Assembly: GCA_019449595.1 (NCBI GenBank)
Contig: JAGRPL010000004.1
Coordinates: 992,001 to 1,056,000, forward strand
Direction of reading: 5' to 3'
DNA from: Rhodoferax sp.
GTDB taxonomy: Bacteria; Pseudomonadota; Gammaproteobacteria; Burkholderiales; Burkholderiaceae_C
DNA: 64,000 nt
A model generated the notes under the pieces. That model searched no databases. It saw only the letters and a list, made by a program, of their open reading frames with translations, and was not told where the DNA came from. Within the stretch, counting starts at the first letter, position 1. Every line of letters begins with the position of its first letter. Positions 53,899-63,530 of the stretch are shown here, piece by piece. A program made the translations under genes and the position numbers.

Positions 53899-54558
53899 TT
53901 ACCAGCTCCCCTTGGGGCGCTGGGCCCGAATGAATTCGGCAATGATGGCCACGGAATCGGTCTTCTGGACCTTGGCGGCAAAATCAATGGCGGTCAGCCC
54001 GAGGTCGTTTTTCAGCGACGGATCGGCGCCGGCTTCCAGGAGCAACCGAACGGCAGCCGCCGTGCCATACATGGCCGCCATCATCAAGGGCGTGCTGCCG
54101 TTGGGCGATGCGGCGTCCACATAGGCGTTGTTGTCCAGCAGGAGCTGCATGATGTCTTCGTGCCCCCCGGTGGCGGCGTAATGCAACGGCGTCCAGCCGG
54201 GCTTGTTGACATCGGCGTCGCGTTCGATCAACTGTTGGCAGACCGCCGCGTAGCCGCGTATGGCCGCCAGCATCAACGGACTCTCATCTTCGGCGGTGCG
54301 TACCTCGACACGGGTGGCCGGATTGGCGATCAGGACCTCCGCCACATGGAGCGACCGTTCACGCAAGGCCAGGATCAGACCGTATTCGCCCTCGGGGTTC
54401 AGGGTATTGGGGTCAAAACCGCGATCCAGCAAGGCGCTGACCATGGCGGCGCTGTCGCGCTTAATGGCCACAAAAAAGTCGTCATAGGAGCCAGCATGAA
54501 CAGCAGAAAATCCAATCAATACAATTAGATAAACTGCATATTTAATGTAATTTCTCAC
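53899..54558 (-). CDS. Secreted ankyrin-repeat protein
   Basis: 219 aa. An N-terminal signal peptide (YAVYLIVLIGFSAVHA) precedes about five ankyrin repeats (ESPLMLAAIRGYAAVCQQLI, GWTPLHYAATGGHEDIMQLL, GSTPLMMAAMYGTAAAVRLL). It probably acts in the periplasm in protein-protein contacts, as small periplasmic ankyrin proteins such as AnkB do. Its start overlaps the tatD stop (ATGA), so they are expressed together. The first 60 nt are more AT-rich than the rest. Confidence 0.88.
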   Translation of the reverse strand: MRNYIKYAVYLIVLIGFSAVHAGSYDDFFVAIKRDSAAMVSALLDRGFDPNTLNPEGEYGLILALRERSLHVAEVLIANPATRVEVRTAEDESPLMLAAIRGYAAVCQQLIERDADVNKPGWTPLHYAATGGHEDIMQLLLDNNAYVDAASPNGSTPLMMAAMYGTAAAVRLLLEAGADPSLKNDLGLTAIDFAAKVQKTDSVAIIAEFIRAQRPKGSW

Positions 54559-55349
54559 AATGAAACGCCGGAAAAAAGGCGGGTGAAATTCTGGCTGGTG
54601 GCCTCGCCCACGGCCTCTACGCTGATGCCGCGCAGGTTGGCGAGCTGCTGGGCCACATAGGGTACGTACGATGGATTATTGGTCTTGCCGCGAAACGGAA
54701 CCGGGGCCAGGTAGGGGCTGTCGGTTTCGATCAGCAGGCGATCCAGGGGGACCCATGCCGCAACATCCCGCAGGTCCTGCGCGGTCTTGAACGTCAAAAT
54801 GCCGGAAAACGAGATGTAGAAACCCAAGTCCAGCGCTTGCCGGGCCACGGCATGGCTTTCGGTAAAGCAGTGGAACACCCCGCCAGCGCACCCGGGCGAG
54901 CCGTCTTCGCCCTCCTCCCGCAAAATGGATAAGGTGTCGTCCGAGGCGCTGCGCGTATGGATTACCAGCGGTTTTTGCAGTTGGCGTGCCGCCCGGATGT
55001 GGACCCGGAAGCGTTCACGCTGCCATTCCATGTCGGCCAGCGTGCGCTCGCCCAAGCGGTAGTAGTCCAGCCCGGTTTCCCCCACGGCGACCACCCGCGG
55101 CAGGGCGCCGCGCTGCAGCAGGTCGTCCAGCGTGGGTTCGGCAACGTCTTCGTTGTCCGGGTGCACGCCCACACTGGCCCAGAAATTGTCGTATTGCGTT
55201 GCCAGCTGGTGTACGCCAGGAAACTCTTCCAGCGTCGTGCAGATGCACAAGGCGCGGGTCACCTGCGCTTGCGCCATGGACTGGCGAATGTCCGGCAGCG
55301 AGGCCGCCAGCTCGGGATAGGTCAAATGGCAATGGGAGTCGGTAAACAT
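54555..55349 (-). CDS. tatD: TatD-family metal-dependent hydrolase/DNase
   Basis: 264 aa from ATG 55349 (MFTDSHCHLTYPE). Metal ligands are in DSHCH, GETGLDYY, PLVIHTRSASDD, GVFHCFTES and IETDSPYLAPVPFRGKTNNP, the standard TatD set. TatD proteins are 3'-5' exonucleases; the YcfH/TatD subtype next to holB-tmk is conserved in proteobacteria. It lies downstream of pilZ with a 47-nt gap. Confidence 0.94.
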   Translation of the reverse strand: MFTDSHCHLTYPELAASLPDIRQSMAQAQVTRALCICTTLEEFPGVHQLATQYDNFWASVGVHPDNEDVAEPTLDDLLQRGALPRVVAVGETGLDYYRLGERTLADMEWQRERFRVHIRAARQLQKPLVIHTRSASDDTLSILREEGEDGSPGCAGGVFHCFTESHAVARQALDLGFYISFSGILTFKTAQDLRDVAAWVPLDRLLIETDSPYLAPVPFRGKTNNPSYVPYVAQQLANLRGISVEAVGEATSQNFTRLFSGVSL

Positions 55350-55396
55350 GGTTCGCGCCTGCAGTCGCACCGGGTCCGCGCCGGGGCGGACGATGC

Positions 55397-55780
55397 TCAG
55401 ATGGTTTGCGTGGAACGGTCGGAAGCGATGTGGGCGCCCAGAATCTCTTCGATCTTGAGTTTGAGTGCGCGCGACTTCTCGTCCTTCGGGAACTGGATGC
55501 CCACGCCCTGCGTGCGCCCGCCGGCCGCCCGGGCGGGGGTGATCCAGGCCACCTTGCCGGCCACCGGATAGCGTTGAATGTCATCGGGCAGCGTGAGCAA
55601 GACGTACACATCGTCACCCAACTGGTACTCGCGCGCGGTGGGAATGAACACGCCCCCCTCGGTGAACGCCCGAATGTAGGCCGCGTACAGCGCCGACTTC
55701 TCCTTGATGGACAGCTGGATGACGCTGGGGCGTGGTGTGGATGCGGGCTGCGGAGTGGTCGTCATGTCGGGGGTACTCAA
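55397..55780 (-). CDS. pilZ: PilZ-domain protein, type IV pilus-associated type
   Basis: 127 aa. SVIQLSIKEKSALYAAYIRA, EGGVFIPTAREYQLGDDVYV, VAGKVAWITPARAAGGRTQG and VGIQFP match the PilZ protein needed for type IV pilus assembly. This class lacks the RxxxR c-di-GMP motif, as here. The TTG at 55780 gives a TTGA overlap with holB; the ATG at 55765 is the alternative. The tmk-holB-pilZ-tatD order is common in betaproteobacteria. Confidence 0.9.
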   Translation of the reverse strand: MSTPDMTTTPQPASTPRPSVIQLSIKEKSALYAAYIRAFTEGGVFIPTAREYQLGDDVYVLLTLPDDIQRYPVAGKVAWITPARAAGGRTQGVGIQFPKDEKSRALKLKIEEILGAHIASDRSTQTI

Positions 55781-56790
55781 TGGCGGGAGTTTAGGGCGGA
55801 TTGGGCCTGCGCCACAAGCGCTTCCTGCATGAGCCCGGCGTTGAAGGGGTGCTCCATGGTCTGGCGGGCGCGGGATAAGGCCTTGCTCCAGTCACTCAGG
55901 GCGGCCACGGATGCCGACATGCCCAGGTCACTGGCATGAAAAAACCGCGGCGCCGCGCCCGCCTGGCGTGCCATCAGGTCATGGCAGATTTTCTGCAGCG
56001 CGTCGATCGTCTGCGCAGCGGTCCAGTCCTTGACAAACCCCACATCGCCGCGGGCCATGGCCTTGGGCAGGGACGCCCAGCTCTCTGGATTCTGGCCGGA
56101 ACGGGCAAAGGCCAAGGCATCGTTGGGGCGCCCGCCGGTGGCCTGCAGCAGCAAAGACGCCTGCGCGGCGTCCACTCCCTGGGACTGCAACCAGTCCAGG
56201 CTGGACGGCACATCGGGCCAGCGCATGGTGTGCCCCAGGCAGCGGCTGCGGATGGTGGGCAGCAGTTGGTGGGCCGATTCGCTGGCCAGCACAAATTTCA
56301 CGTCCCCGGGCGGCTCCTCCAGCGTCTTCAGCAGGGCGTTGGCGGTGATGGCGTTCATCTGCTCAGCGGGAAAGACCAGGATGACCTTGCCGCGACCCCG
56401 TGCGCTGGTGCGCTGGGAAAATTCCACGGCGTCGCGCATGGCATCTACCCGGATTTCCTTGCTGGGTTTGCGTTTTTTGTCGTCAATGTCGGCCTGCGCC
56501 TTTTCACCCAGTGGCCAGCCCAGCTCCAACATGGTGGTTTCGGGCATCAGCACACACAGGTCGGCGTGGGTGCGTACGTAGATGGCATGGCAGCTGCCGC
56601 AGGTGCCACAGGCACCTTGGCTGCCAGGCTGTTCGCACAGCCAGGCGCGGGCCAGTTCCATGGCCAGACTGTACTGGCCCAGGCCGGACGGCCCATGCAG
56701 CAGCCACGCATGTCCGCGCTGGGCCAACAGTTGGCGGGTTTGCTCCGCAATCCAGGGCGAAGGGCTCGTGGAGCCAGTGGCGTTCAGCAT
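55777..56790 (-). CDS. holB: DNA polymerase III delta-prime subunit
   Basis: 337 aa from ATG 56790. Part of the clamp loader. It has the zinc-binding Cys group (CGTCGSCH) and sensor-1-like [18 protein letters not shown]. The Walker A is degraded (GPSGLGQYS, Gln for Lys), as expected for delta-prime, which does not hydrolyse ATP. It overlaps tmk by 7 nt. Confidence 0.94.
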   Translation of the reverse strand: MLNATGSTSPSPWIAEQTRQLLAQRGHAWLLHGPSGLGQYSLAMELARAWLCEQPGSQGACGTCGSCHAIYVRTHADLCVLMPETTMLELGWPLGEKAQADIDDKKRKPSKEIRVDAMRDAVEFSQRTSARGRGKVILVFPAEQMNAITANALLKTLEEPPGDVKFVLASESAHQLLPTIRSRCLGHTMRWPDVPSSLDWLQSQGVDAAQASLLLQATGGRPNDALAFARSGQNPESWASLPKAMARGDVGFVKDWTAAQTIDALQKICHDLMARQAGAAPRFFHASDLGMSASVAALSDWSKALSRARQTMEHPFNAGLMQEALVAQAQSALNSRH

Positions 56791-57440
56791 GGCAGCAAGC
56801 CCCTGGCGCGCACGGCGCGGTCTACATCGGCCCACACGGCCGCGGGCGTCTGGTCGGCATCAATGCGGGCAAAACGCCCCGGGTCGGCGGCCTGCCGCTG
56901 GGCATAGCCGTCGGCGACCTTTTCAAAGAATGCCAGTGGCTGGGATTCGAACTTGTCCGGCACGCGGGCACCGGCCAGTCGCCGGGCGGCGATGGTGGGG
57001 GCAAGATCGAACCAGATGGTCAGGTCGGGCTGGACCAGACGCAGCGGTTCAGCCGTTTCCCCTGCCAGTGGCGTTCCCTGCACCCACTGCTCCAGTGTCG
57101 ACAGGATCTGCCAGTCAAAGCCGCGCCCGCCGCCCTGGTAGGCAAAGGTGGCATCGGTGAAGCGGTCGCAGAGCAGCACGTCGCCCCGGGCCAGGGCTGG
57201 GGCAATGACGTGCTGCAGGTGGTCGCGCCGGGCGGCAAACACCAGCAGGGCCTCAGTCATGGCGTCCATGGGGTCGTTCAACACCATCTGGCGCAGGCGC
57301 TCGGCCAGCGGCGTGCCGCCGGGCTCGCGGGTGAGCGTGACCGCCCGCCCCTGGGCCCGGAACGCCTGGGCCAGGGCGTCGATGTGGGTGGACTTGCCGG
57401 CGCCGTCTATGCCTTCAAAACTGATAAAGAGTCCGCTCAT
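56784..57440 (-). CDS. tmk: Thymidylate kinase
   Basis: 218 aa. dTMP to dTDP kinase. P-loop [14 protein letters not shown], the DRF motif ([19 protein letters not shown]) and the thymidine pocket [15 protein letters not shown] are complete. It lies 18 nt after mltG in the same orientation. Confidence 0.97.
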   Translation of the reverse strand: MSGLFISFEGIDGAGKSTHIDALAQAFRAQGRAVTLTREPGGTPLAERLRQMVLNDPMDAMTEALLVFAARRDHLQHVIAPALARGDVLLCDRFTDATFAYQGGGRGFDWQILSTLEQWVQGTPLAGETAEPLRLVQPDLTIWFDLAPTIAARRLAGARVPDKFESQPLAFFEKVADGYAQRQAADPGRFARIDADQTPAAVWADVDRAVRARGLLPC

Positions 57441-57458
57441 GGCTGGGTTTCGTGGGTC

Positions 57459-58442
57459 TTATTGACCGCGCTGGTATTTGTTGACGGCCCTATTGTGCTC
57501 GTCCAGCGTGGCGCTGAAGTGGCTGCTGCCATCGCCCTTGGCGACAAAGTACAGGGCTTTGGAAGGGGCCGGTTGCACGGCAGCGAGCAAGGAGGCTTTG
57601 CCGGGCATGGCAATGGGCGTGGGCGGCAGGCCGGTGCGGGTGTAGGTGTTCCACGGGGTGTCGGTCAGCAGATCCGCCTTGCGCAGGTTGCCGTCAAACG
57701 CCTCGCCCATGCCGTAGATCACCGTGGGGTCGGTCTGCAGGCGCATGCCGATGCGCAGCCGGTTGCTGAAGACGGCGGCAATCTGGGCCCGGTCGCCGGC
57801 GGCGCCGGTTTCCTTTTCCACAATGCTGGCCAATATCAGGGCCTGCTCCGGTGTTTCCAGAGGCGAGCCCGGGTCACGCTGCGCCCAGGCCGACTCCAGC
57901 TTGTGGTCCATGGCCCGCAGGGCGCGCTGCAATACCGCCAGATCGCTGGAGCCCTTGCTGTAGGTGTAGGTGTCCGGGAAAAACCGCCCTTCCGGGGCCA
58001 CGCCGGGCCTGCCCAGTTGCGCCATCAGGTCCTCGGCGCTGAGGCCCTGCGAAACGGGCTTGAGCTGCTCGGCCTTGCGCAAGGCTTCGCGTACCTGCCT
58101 GAAGGTCCAGCCCTCCACCAGCGTGATGCTGCGCAGGGACTCTTCTCCCCGCACCAGTTTGCGCAACAGGCTGCGGGGCGTGGTGGCGCCGTCGAGCTCG
58201 TAGCTGCCGGCCTTGATCTGGCGCGACTGCCCTGACAGCCGGAACCACCAGTACAGCAGTGCCGGGCGCACGGGCACGCCGGCATCGGCGACGGCCATGG
58301 CAACGTCGCGCGCGCTGGTACCGGGCTCAATGGACAGGTCCACGGTGGGCGTGGGCAGGTCAAACGGCTGGTTCAACCAGCGGTAGCCGGCGCCGGCCGT
58401 CCCCAGAACGACGGCCACCATGACAAAAATGAATAAGCGCAC
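57459..58442 (-). CDS. mltG: Endolytic murein transglycosylase MltG
   Basis: 327 aa. An N-terminal membrane anchor (RLFIFVMVAVVLGTAGAGYR), a LysM-like region (LSIEPGTSARDVAMAVADAG) and the catalytic domain with Glu in LILASIVEKETG, then GMRLQTDPTVIYGMG and WNTYTRTGLPPTPIAMPG. It cuts nascent glycan strands to set their length. Diverges from ygfZ with 32 nt between starts. Confidence 0.95.
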   Translation of the reverse strand: MRLFIFVMVAVVLGTAGAGYRWLNQPFDLPTPTVDLSIEPGTSARDVAMAVADAGVPVRPALLYWWFRLSGQSRQIKAGSYELDGATTPRSLLRKLVRGEESLRSITLVEGWTFRQVREALRKAEQLKPVSQGLSAEDLMAQLGRPGVAPEGRFFPDTYTYSKGSSDLAVLQRALRAMDHKLESAWAQRDPGSPLETPEQALILASIVEKETGAAGDRAQIAAVFSNRLRIGMRLQTDPTVIYGMGEAFDGNLRKADLLTDTPWNTYTRTGLPPTPIAMPGKASLLAAVQPAPSKALYFVAKGDGSSHFSATLDEHNRAVNKYQRGQ

Positions 58443-58474
58443 AGCCCTACAACCCTTGTGAATTCAAGAGAGGA

Positions 58475-59446
58475 ATGATAATTCAGCGCATGAATACCGT
58501 AACGACTCCTTCTGTAACCGAGCGCCCCACCGTATCGCCCTTGAACGGGGTGGCCACCCTGACACATCTGGGCGTCATCCAGGTCGTGGGCGAAGACGCT
58601 GCCAAGTTCATCCACGGGCAGCTGACCCAGGATTTCTCGCTGTTGGGCCAGGACACGGCACGTCTGGCGGCTTTTTGTTCGGCCAAGGGCCGCATGCAGG
58701 CCAGTTTCATTGGTTTCAAGCGCGGGACGGACGAGATTTTGCTGGTGTGCAGCCGTGACATCCTGGCCCCCACGCTCAAGCGCCTGTCCATGTTCGTGTT
58801 GCGCGCCAAGGTCCGCCTGAGCGATGCCACCGATGCCTTCGTCCTGTACGGCCTGGCCGGAGATGCTATCAAAACCATAGCTGGTGACGCACATTCCGCC
58901 TGGTCCAGAGCCGATTTTGATGCCGCAACCGTGATCAACCTCTACCCGGCAGACGCCACCTTGCGCCAGCTGTATGTCGCCCCCGCAGGTTCGCCAGCGC
59001 CCGCTGGCGCCCCGCTGAGCGCAGACGCCTGGGCCTGGGGCGACGTGCGCAGCGGCGTGGCCACCGTGACCGCCCCCGTGGTGGAAGCCTTTGTGCCCCA
59101 GATGCTCAACTACGAGTCCGTCGGTGGCGTCAATTTCAAGAAGGGCTGCTACCCCGGGCAAGAGGTGGTGGCGCGCAGCCAGTACCGCGGAACGCTCAAG
59201 CGCCGGGCATTTGTGGTGCACGCCGATGCGGCCCTGGCCGCGGGCGACGAAGTGTTTGCTGCTGATGACGACAGCCAGCCGGTGGCCACGGTGGTGCAGG
59301 CGGCGCCCGCGCCGCAGGGCGGGTTTGATGCCATCATCTCCGCGCAGCTCTCGGCTGTCGAGGCCGGCACCTTGCACCTGGGCGCGGTCGGTGGCCCGAC
59401 CCTGCAGGTTTTGCCCCTGCCCTACGCCCTGCTCGCCGACGTGTAA
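58475..59446 (+). CDS. ygfZ: Folate-binding YgfZ/GcvT-like Fe-S repair protein
   Basis: 323 aa from ATG 58475; ATG 58490 is also possible. The diagnostic K-G-C-Y-x-G-Q-E motif is present (FKKGCYPGQEVVARSQYRG), and GQLTQDFSLLG with CSAKGRMQASFIGF is typical of the GcvT fold. YgfZ uses folate to help maintain certain Fe-S enzymes such as MiaB. A dispersed-repeat copy is read through in frame at residues ~130-148. Confidence 0.93.
   Translation: MIIQRMNTVTTPSVTERPTVSPLNGVATLTHLGVIQVVGEDAAKFIHGQLTQDFSLLGQDTARLAAFCSAKGRMQASFIGFKRGTDEILLVCSRDILAPTLKRLSMFVLRAKVRLSDATDAFVLYGLAGDAIKTIAGDAHSAWSRADFDAATVINLYPADATLRQLYVAPAGSPAPAGAPLSADAWAWGDVRSGVATVTAPVVEAFVPQMLNYESVGGVNFKKGCYPGQEVVARSQYRGTLKRRAFVVHADAALAAGDEVFAADDDSQPVATVVQAAPAPQGGFDAIISAQLSAVEAGTLHLGAVGGPTLQVLPLPYALLADV
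58863..58919 (-). repeat. Dispersed ~60-nt repeat, copy F (inside ygfZ)
   Basis: Minus strand: CAAAATCGGCTCTGGACCAG, then GCGGAATGTGCG, then ACCAGCTATGGTTTTGATAG. It shows the full-length block order, including the CAAAAT start shared with copies D and A. Confidence 0.75.
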
Positions 59447-59476
59447 GGCGCGGCGGGCCGCCGGGTCTTCCCGGCG

Positions 59477-60340
59477 CTACAGGGCCAGCACCATTTCCTG
59501 GTGGGCAATGCCGGCTTCCATGAAAACCTCGCCGCGCGGCACAAAACCGTGGCGGCTGTAAAAGCCCACGGCGCTGTGCTGGGCGTGCAACACCACCAGC
59601 TGGTCGCCCTGCTCCCGCGCCGCTTCCACCAACGCCTGCAATACCGTAGTCCCCAGCCGGCCGCCGCGCAATACGCGGTTGACGGCCATGCGGCCGATGC
59701 GGCCAACCCCTGGCGCCTGCTGCAGCAGGCGTCCGCCCGCAATGGGCTGACCCAGCAGGTTGCAGGCCAGGACATGGACGGCCCCAGCGTCGGCGGCATC
59801 CCACACCAGTTGCGGGTCGATGCCCTGCTCCTGCACAAAGACCGCGGTGCGCAGCGCTGAGCTGGCCGCGCCCAGCGCCTGCCAGTCACCCGCCTGCAGA
59901 TCGATCAGGGGCGCACCCGCCTCATAGCCTTCCAGGATGCCGCGCAGGACGTCCGGCACCGGCTGGGACATCTGGGTGGCGGGGTTGGCAAACACGTAGA
60001 TCAGCTCGCAGGTCACCAGCAGCGCATCGGCGCAGAAGATGGCGCCTTCAAACACCAGGGACGAGGTGCCGATGCGCGCGCAGCGCAGGCACACCTCCAG
60101 CTGGTCGTCGTAGCGGGCCGATGCGTGGTATTCCACACTCGCCTTCTTCACGTACATGTCGCCACCGAGCTGCTCCATGGCGGCCTCGTACGGCAGGGCC
60201 AGTGCCCGCCAGTAGTCGCCCATGGCGGTGTCGAAGTACATCAGGTAATGGGCGTTGAACACGATTTTCTGCATGTCCACCTCGACCCAGCGCACCCGCA
60301 GGCGATGGGAAAAACGGAAGTTTGAACGGGGCAGACTCAT
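59477..60340 (-). CDS. Fusion of a YbgC-like thioesterase and a GNAT acetyltransferase
   Basis: 287 aa from ATG 60340. Residues ~1-135 are a 4HBT hotdog thioesterase (RVRWVEVDMQKIVFNAHYLM with the catalytic Asp, KASVEYHASARYDDQLEV). Residues ~140-287 are a GNAT domain of the ElaA-like type (RTAVFVQEQGIDPQLVWDAA, IGRMAVNRVLRGGRLGTTVL, HAQHSAVGFYSRHGFVPRGE). One frame joins both domains. Substrates are unknown. Its start overlaps the upstream esterase stop (ATGA). Confidence 0.88.
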   Translation of the reverse strand: MSLPRSNFRFSHRLRVRWVEVDMQKIVFNAHYLMYFDTAMGDYWRALALPYEAAMEQLGGDMYVKKASVEYHASARYDDQLEVCLRCARIGTSSLVFEGAIFCADALLVTCELIYVFANPATQMSQPVPDVLRGILEGYEAGAPLIDLQAGDWQALGAASSALRTAVFVQEQGIDPQLVWDAADAGAVHVLACNLLGQPIAGGRLLQQAPGVGRIGRMAVNRVLRGGRLGTTVLQALVEAAREQGDQLVVLHAQHSAVGFYSRHGFVPRGEVFMEAGIAHQEMVLAL

Positions 60341-61314
60341 GGTGCAAAGGCTTTCTGCAGCGCCCGCGCTGCGTCGGTATGGGCCTGTGTGGCCTGGGGC
60401 AGGGCGCGCCCCATCTTGATGAATTCGTGCACCACGCCCCGGTAGATTTCCAGGTCCACCGGCACGCCGGCCATGCGCAGGCGGTCGGCGTACTGCACGC
60501 CCTCGTCCACCAGCGGGTCGCATTCGGCCAGGCCCAGCCAGGCGGGGGCCACCCCTTCCAGCTCGGCCAGTTGCCCGGAATCGGTGCGCCCGTCCAGCGG
60601 TGCAAAGCGCCAGTCGTCGCGGTCGGCGGGCGTGCGGATGTAGTGGTTGAAGAAATAGGTGATGTGGGGCTCTTCCAGCACGAAGCCATGGGCGAACGTG
60701 CGGTGCGATTCGGTGTCCTGATGTGCGGCCGTACCCGGGTAGAACAGCAGCTGCAGGGCCAGGGGCAAGCCCGCATCGCGGGCCCAGATGGCGCACACCG
60801 CCGACAGCGTGCCGCCGGCGCTGTCGCCACCCACGGCTACCCGCGTGCCATCCAGCGCCCGCGTGGCGCCCTGCTGGGCCACCCACTGCACCGCGTCCCA
60901 GGCATCGTGGGCGGCGGTGGGAAATTTGTGTTCGGGCGCCAGCCGGTAGTCCACCGACAACACGGCGCACCCCGCGTGGTGGCTGAGCCGGCGACACAGG
61001 CCGTCGTGCGTGGCAACGCTGCCGATGGTGAAGCCGCCACCGTGGAAGTACACCAGCACCGGCAATACCGCGTGCGACGGTGCATACAGCCGCACCGGCA
61101 CGGCAAAACCGTCACGGGCGGTGATGGTGAAGTCCTCCACCCGCGCCAGCGGGTGCGTCGGCAGCTCCAACACGTCGGCGCCCGCCGCGTACGCGGCGCG
61201 GGCCTGCTGGGGCGTCAGGGCATGCAGCGGCATGTGGCCGGCACGGGCCATGCGCTCCAGCACGCCGTGCATGACCGGGGTCAGCAGGGTTTTGGGGTTA
61301 CGGTGGTGACTCAT
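60337..61314 (-). CDS. Alpha/beta hydrolase, hormone-sensitive lipase family esterase
   Basis: 325 aa. The HSL oxyanion motif is YFHGGGFTIGS, nucleophile Ser in GGDSAGGTLSA, Asp in AECDPLVDEG and His in GVVHEFIKMG. It should hydrolyse short acyl esters; no signal peptide, so probably cytoplasmic. Coupled to the thioesterase-GNAT gene downstream; divergent from the alcohol dehydrogenase (55 nt between starts). Confidence 0.9.
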   Translation of the reverse strand: MSHHRNPKTLLTPVMHGVLERMARAGHMPLHALTPQQARAAYAAGADVLELPTHPLARVEDFTITARDGFAVPVRLYAPSHAVLPVLVYFHGGGFTIGSVATHDGLCRRLSHHAGCAVLSVDYRLAPEHKFPTAAHDAWDAVQWVAQQGATRALDGTRVAVGGDSAGGTLSAVCAIWARDAGLPLALQLLFYPGTAAHQDTESHRTFAHGFVLEEPHITYFFNHYIRTPADRDDWRFAPLDGRTDSGQLAELEGVAPAWLGLAECDPLVDEGVQYADRLRMAGVPVDLEIYRGVVHEFIKMGRALPQATQAHTDAARALQKAFAP

Positions 61315-61369
61315 GGAACGGGGTTTTCTTGTTAGAGTGCATTTTTTTCATCCTACACCGCAGAACGCC

Positions 61370-62506
61370 ATGGCTTTAATCTACTACGTGACACAGGTTC
61401 AGTTCGAGTTGGGTGCCGTCAAGCTGCTCCAGCAGGAGTGTGAGCGGGTGGGCATCCGCCGCCCCCTGATCGTGACCGATGCCGGCGTCAAGGCTGCAGG
61501 CGTGCTGCAAATAGCGCTGGACGCCCTGCCCGGCCTGCCCGTGGCCGTGTTTGACCAGACGCCCTCTAACCCCACGGAAGCCGCCGTGCGCGACGCCGTG
61601 GCCGTGTATGCCGCCCACCAGTGCGACGGGCTGATTGCCGTGGGCGGTGGTTCGGCCATCGATTGCGCCAAGGGCGTGGCCATTGCCGCCACGCACGAGG
61701 GGCCGCTCACGCACTACGCCACCATTCTGGGTGGCTCGCCCCGCATTACCGAGCGGGTGGCGCCCATCATTGCCGTGCCCACCACCAGCGGCACGGGCAG
61801 CGAGGTGGCGCGCGGCGCCATCATCATCGTGGACGACCACCGCAAGCTGGGTTTCCACTCCTGGCACCTGGTGCCCAAGACTGCCATCTGCGACCCCGAG
61901 CTGACCTTTGGCCTGCCTCCCCGGCTCACCGCAGCTACTGGCATGGACGCCATTGCCCACTGCATGGAGACCTTCATGGCGCCGGCCTTCAACCCCCCGG
62001 CCGACGGCATTGCGCTGGATGGCCTGATGCGCGGCTGGGCTCACATTGAAAAAGCGACCAAGAACGGGCTCGACAGCGAAGCCCGCCTGAACATGATGAG
62101 CGCGTCCATGCAGGGCGCCATGGCCTTCCAGAAGGGCCTGGGCTGCGTGCACAGCCTGAGCCACAGCCTGGGCGGCGTGGACCCGCGCCTGCACCACGGC
62201 ACCCTCAACGCCATGTTTCTGCCCGCGGTCATTGCCTTCAACGCCAGCGCCGAATCCATGGTCAAAGACCAGCGCCTGCAGCGCATGGCCCACGCCATGG
62301 GCCTGGCATCGGCCGACGACATCGGCCCGGCCATCAAGGCCATGAACGCCCGCCTGGGCCTGCCCAGCGGGCTGGCCGAAATGGGCGTGCAGGCGTCGCA
62401 GTTCGACGCCATCATCACCGGTGCCCTGGCCGATCATTGCCACAAGACCGGTCCACGTCTGGCCACGGCGGACGATTACCGCGCCATGCTGGTGCAGTCG
62501 ATGTAA
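61370..62506 (+). CDS. Iron-type (group III) alcohol dehydrogenase
   Basis: 378 aa from ATG 61370. The NAD-binding GGGSAIDCAKGVAI and VPTTSGTGSEV motifs and the metal-binding Asp/His residues (TGMDAIAHCMETF, HSLSHSLGG, HHGTLNAMFLP) are intact. It oxidises a primary alcohol or hydroxyacid to the aldehyde or reverses this; substrate unknown. Single gene flanked by opposite-strand genes. The 55 nt before it contain a T-rich run compatible with a promoter. Confidence 0.93.
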   Translation: MALIYYVTQVQFELGAVKLLQQECERVGIRRPLIVTDAGVKAAGVLQIALDALPGLPVAVFDQTPSNPTEAAVRDAVAVYAAHQCDGLIAVGGGSAIDCAKGVAIAATHEGPLTHYATILGGSPRITERVAPIIAVPTTSGTGSEVARGAIIIVDDHRKLGFHSWHLVPKTAICDPELTFGLPPRLTAATGMDAIAHCMETFMAPAFNPPADGIALDGLMRGWAHIEKATKNGLDSEARLNMMSASMQGAMAFQKGLGCVHSLSHSLGGVDPRLHHGTLNAMFLPAVIAFNASAESMVKDQRLQRMAHAMGLASADDIGPAIKAMNARLGLPSGLAEMGVQASQFDAIITGALADHCHKTGPRLATADDYRAMLVQSM

Positions 62507-62518
62507 TAAGGCCCGCGC

Positions 62519-63514
62519 CTAGCGCGGCGCCAGGCGCCGTGCCACCGCCGGGTCCAGCGTGGCCATGAAGGCTTCCACCGCCTGCGTGTAGGCGCCCGGC
62601 TGGCCCAGTGTCTGGTTGATATCGCGGTGTGACAGGTCCTGACGCAGCACCTGGGCGTGCACGCCCAGCGTGGCGGCGCGCGCGGCGAAGCCATCGGCCT
62701 GCGCACAGGAATCGTCCCGCCGGGACGAGCACACCAGCAGCACGGGCCGGGCCGTGGCTTCCAGCTGCTGCAGTGGCGAGACGGCGCGCCAGTACGCCGG
62801 ATCGGTGCCGAACGCCGGGTCGTACAGGCGGTAGTGCCGGGCCTGCATGATGGGCGCCACGTCCAGGGCCGCACTGTCCAGCGCTACGGTGCCCAGCCAC
62901 GCCGAGGCGCCTGCCGCAGCCGCCAAGCTGGGCGCGGCGTTCAGCAGAGCCACCAGGTGCGCTCCGGCGGAGTGGCCCATCAGGATGAAGCGGGTGGGTT
63001 CGGCGCCCCAGCTGGCCGCCCTGCCCTGTGCCGTGGCCAGCGCCCGTGCCACATCGCGGGCCTGTTCCAGCGGGTCGGCGTCGGGCAGCAGCCGGTTGTT
63101 GACAGAGATGAAGACAAAGCCCTGCGCCACCCAGCGGGCCACCTTGTTGTTGACCACGGCGCCCGCGCCTTTGTCGCCGTGGCGCCAGCCGCCGCCGTGC
63201 ACCATGACGATCACCGGTGCGCGTTCGCTCGCCTTGCCATCTTGCGGCGCACGGGAGCGCTGGGGTGGCAGGTACACGTCCATGCGCTGGCGCGGGTCGC
63301 TGCCGTAGGCCACATCCCGCAGCACTCGTGCCGCAGCGGGCGTGCGGGCTTTTTCAGTGTCACCGGATTCCAGCAGCGCCTGTTCGTCGCTGGATTCCAA
63401 GCGGCGCTCCTGCAGGCGTTCCAGGATGCGCTCGCGCAGCGGGCCGGCCCACGCCGGCAGGAGACCCGCGTATAGGCTGGCCGTCAGCAAGCCGAGCATC
63501 AGACGCCGTTTCAT
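62519..63514 (-). CDS. Secreted alpha/beta hydrolase (BD-FAE/carboxylesterase-like)
   Basis: 331 aa from ATG 63514, with a signal peptide (RRLMLGLLTASLYAGLLPAW). The BD-FAE-type core has VMVHGGGWRHGDKGAG, nucleophile Ser in LMGHSAGAHLVALL, and a late Asp/His (LSHRDINQTLG). It should act on esters in the periplasm or outside the cell. It converges on the alcohol dehydrogenase gene with a 12-nt gap and follows the patatin-like gene by 16 nt. Confidence 0.88.
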   Translation of the reverse strand: MKRRLMLGLLTASLYAGLLPAWAGPLRERILERLQERRLESSDEQALLESGDTEKARTPAAARVLRDVAYGSDPRQRMDVYLPPQRSRAPQDGKASERAPVIVMVHGGGWRHGDKGAGAVVNNKVARWVAQGFVFISVNNRLLPDADPLEQARDVARALATAQGRAASWGAEPTRFILMGHSAGAHLVALLNAAPSLAAAAGASAWLGTVALDSAALDVAPIMQARHYRLYDPAFGTDPAYWRAVSPLQQLEATARPVLLVCSSRRDDSCAQADGFAARAATLGVHAQVLRQDLSHRDINQTLGQPGAYTQAVEAFMATLDPAVARRLAPR

Positions 63515-63530
63515 GCGTGCCTCCCTGGCC

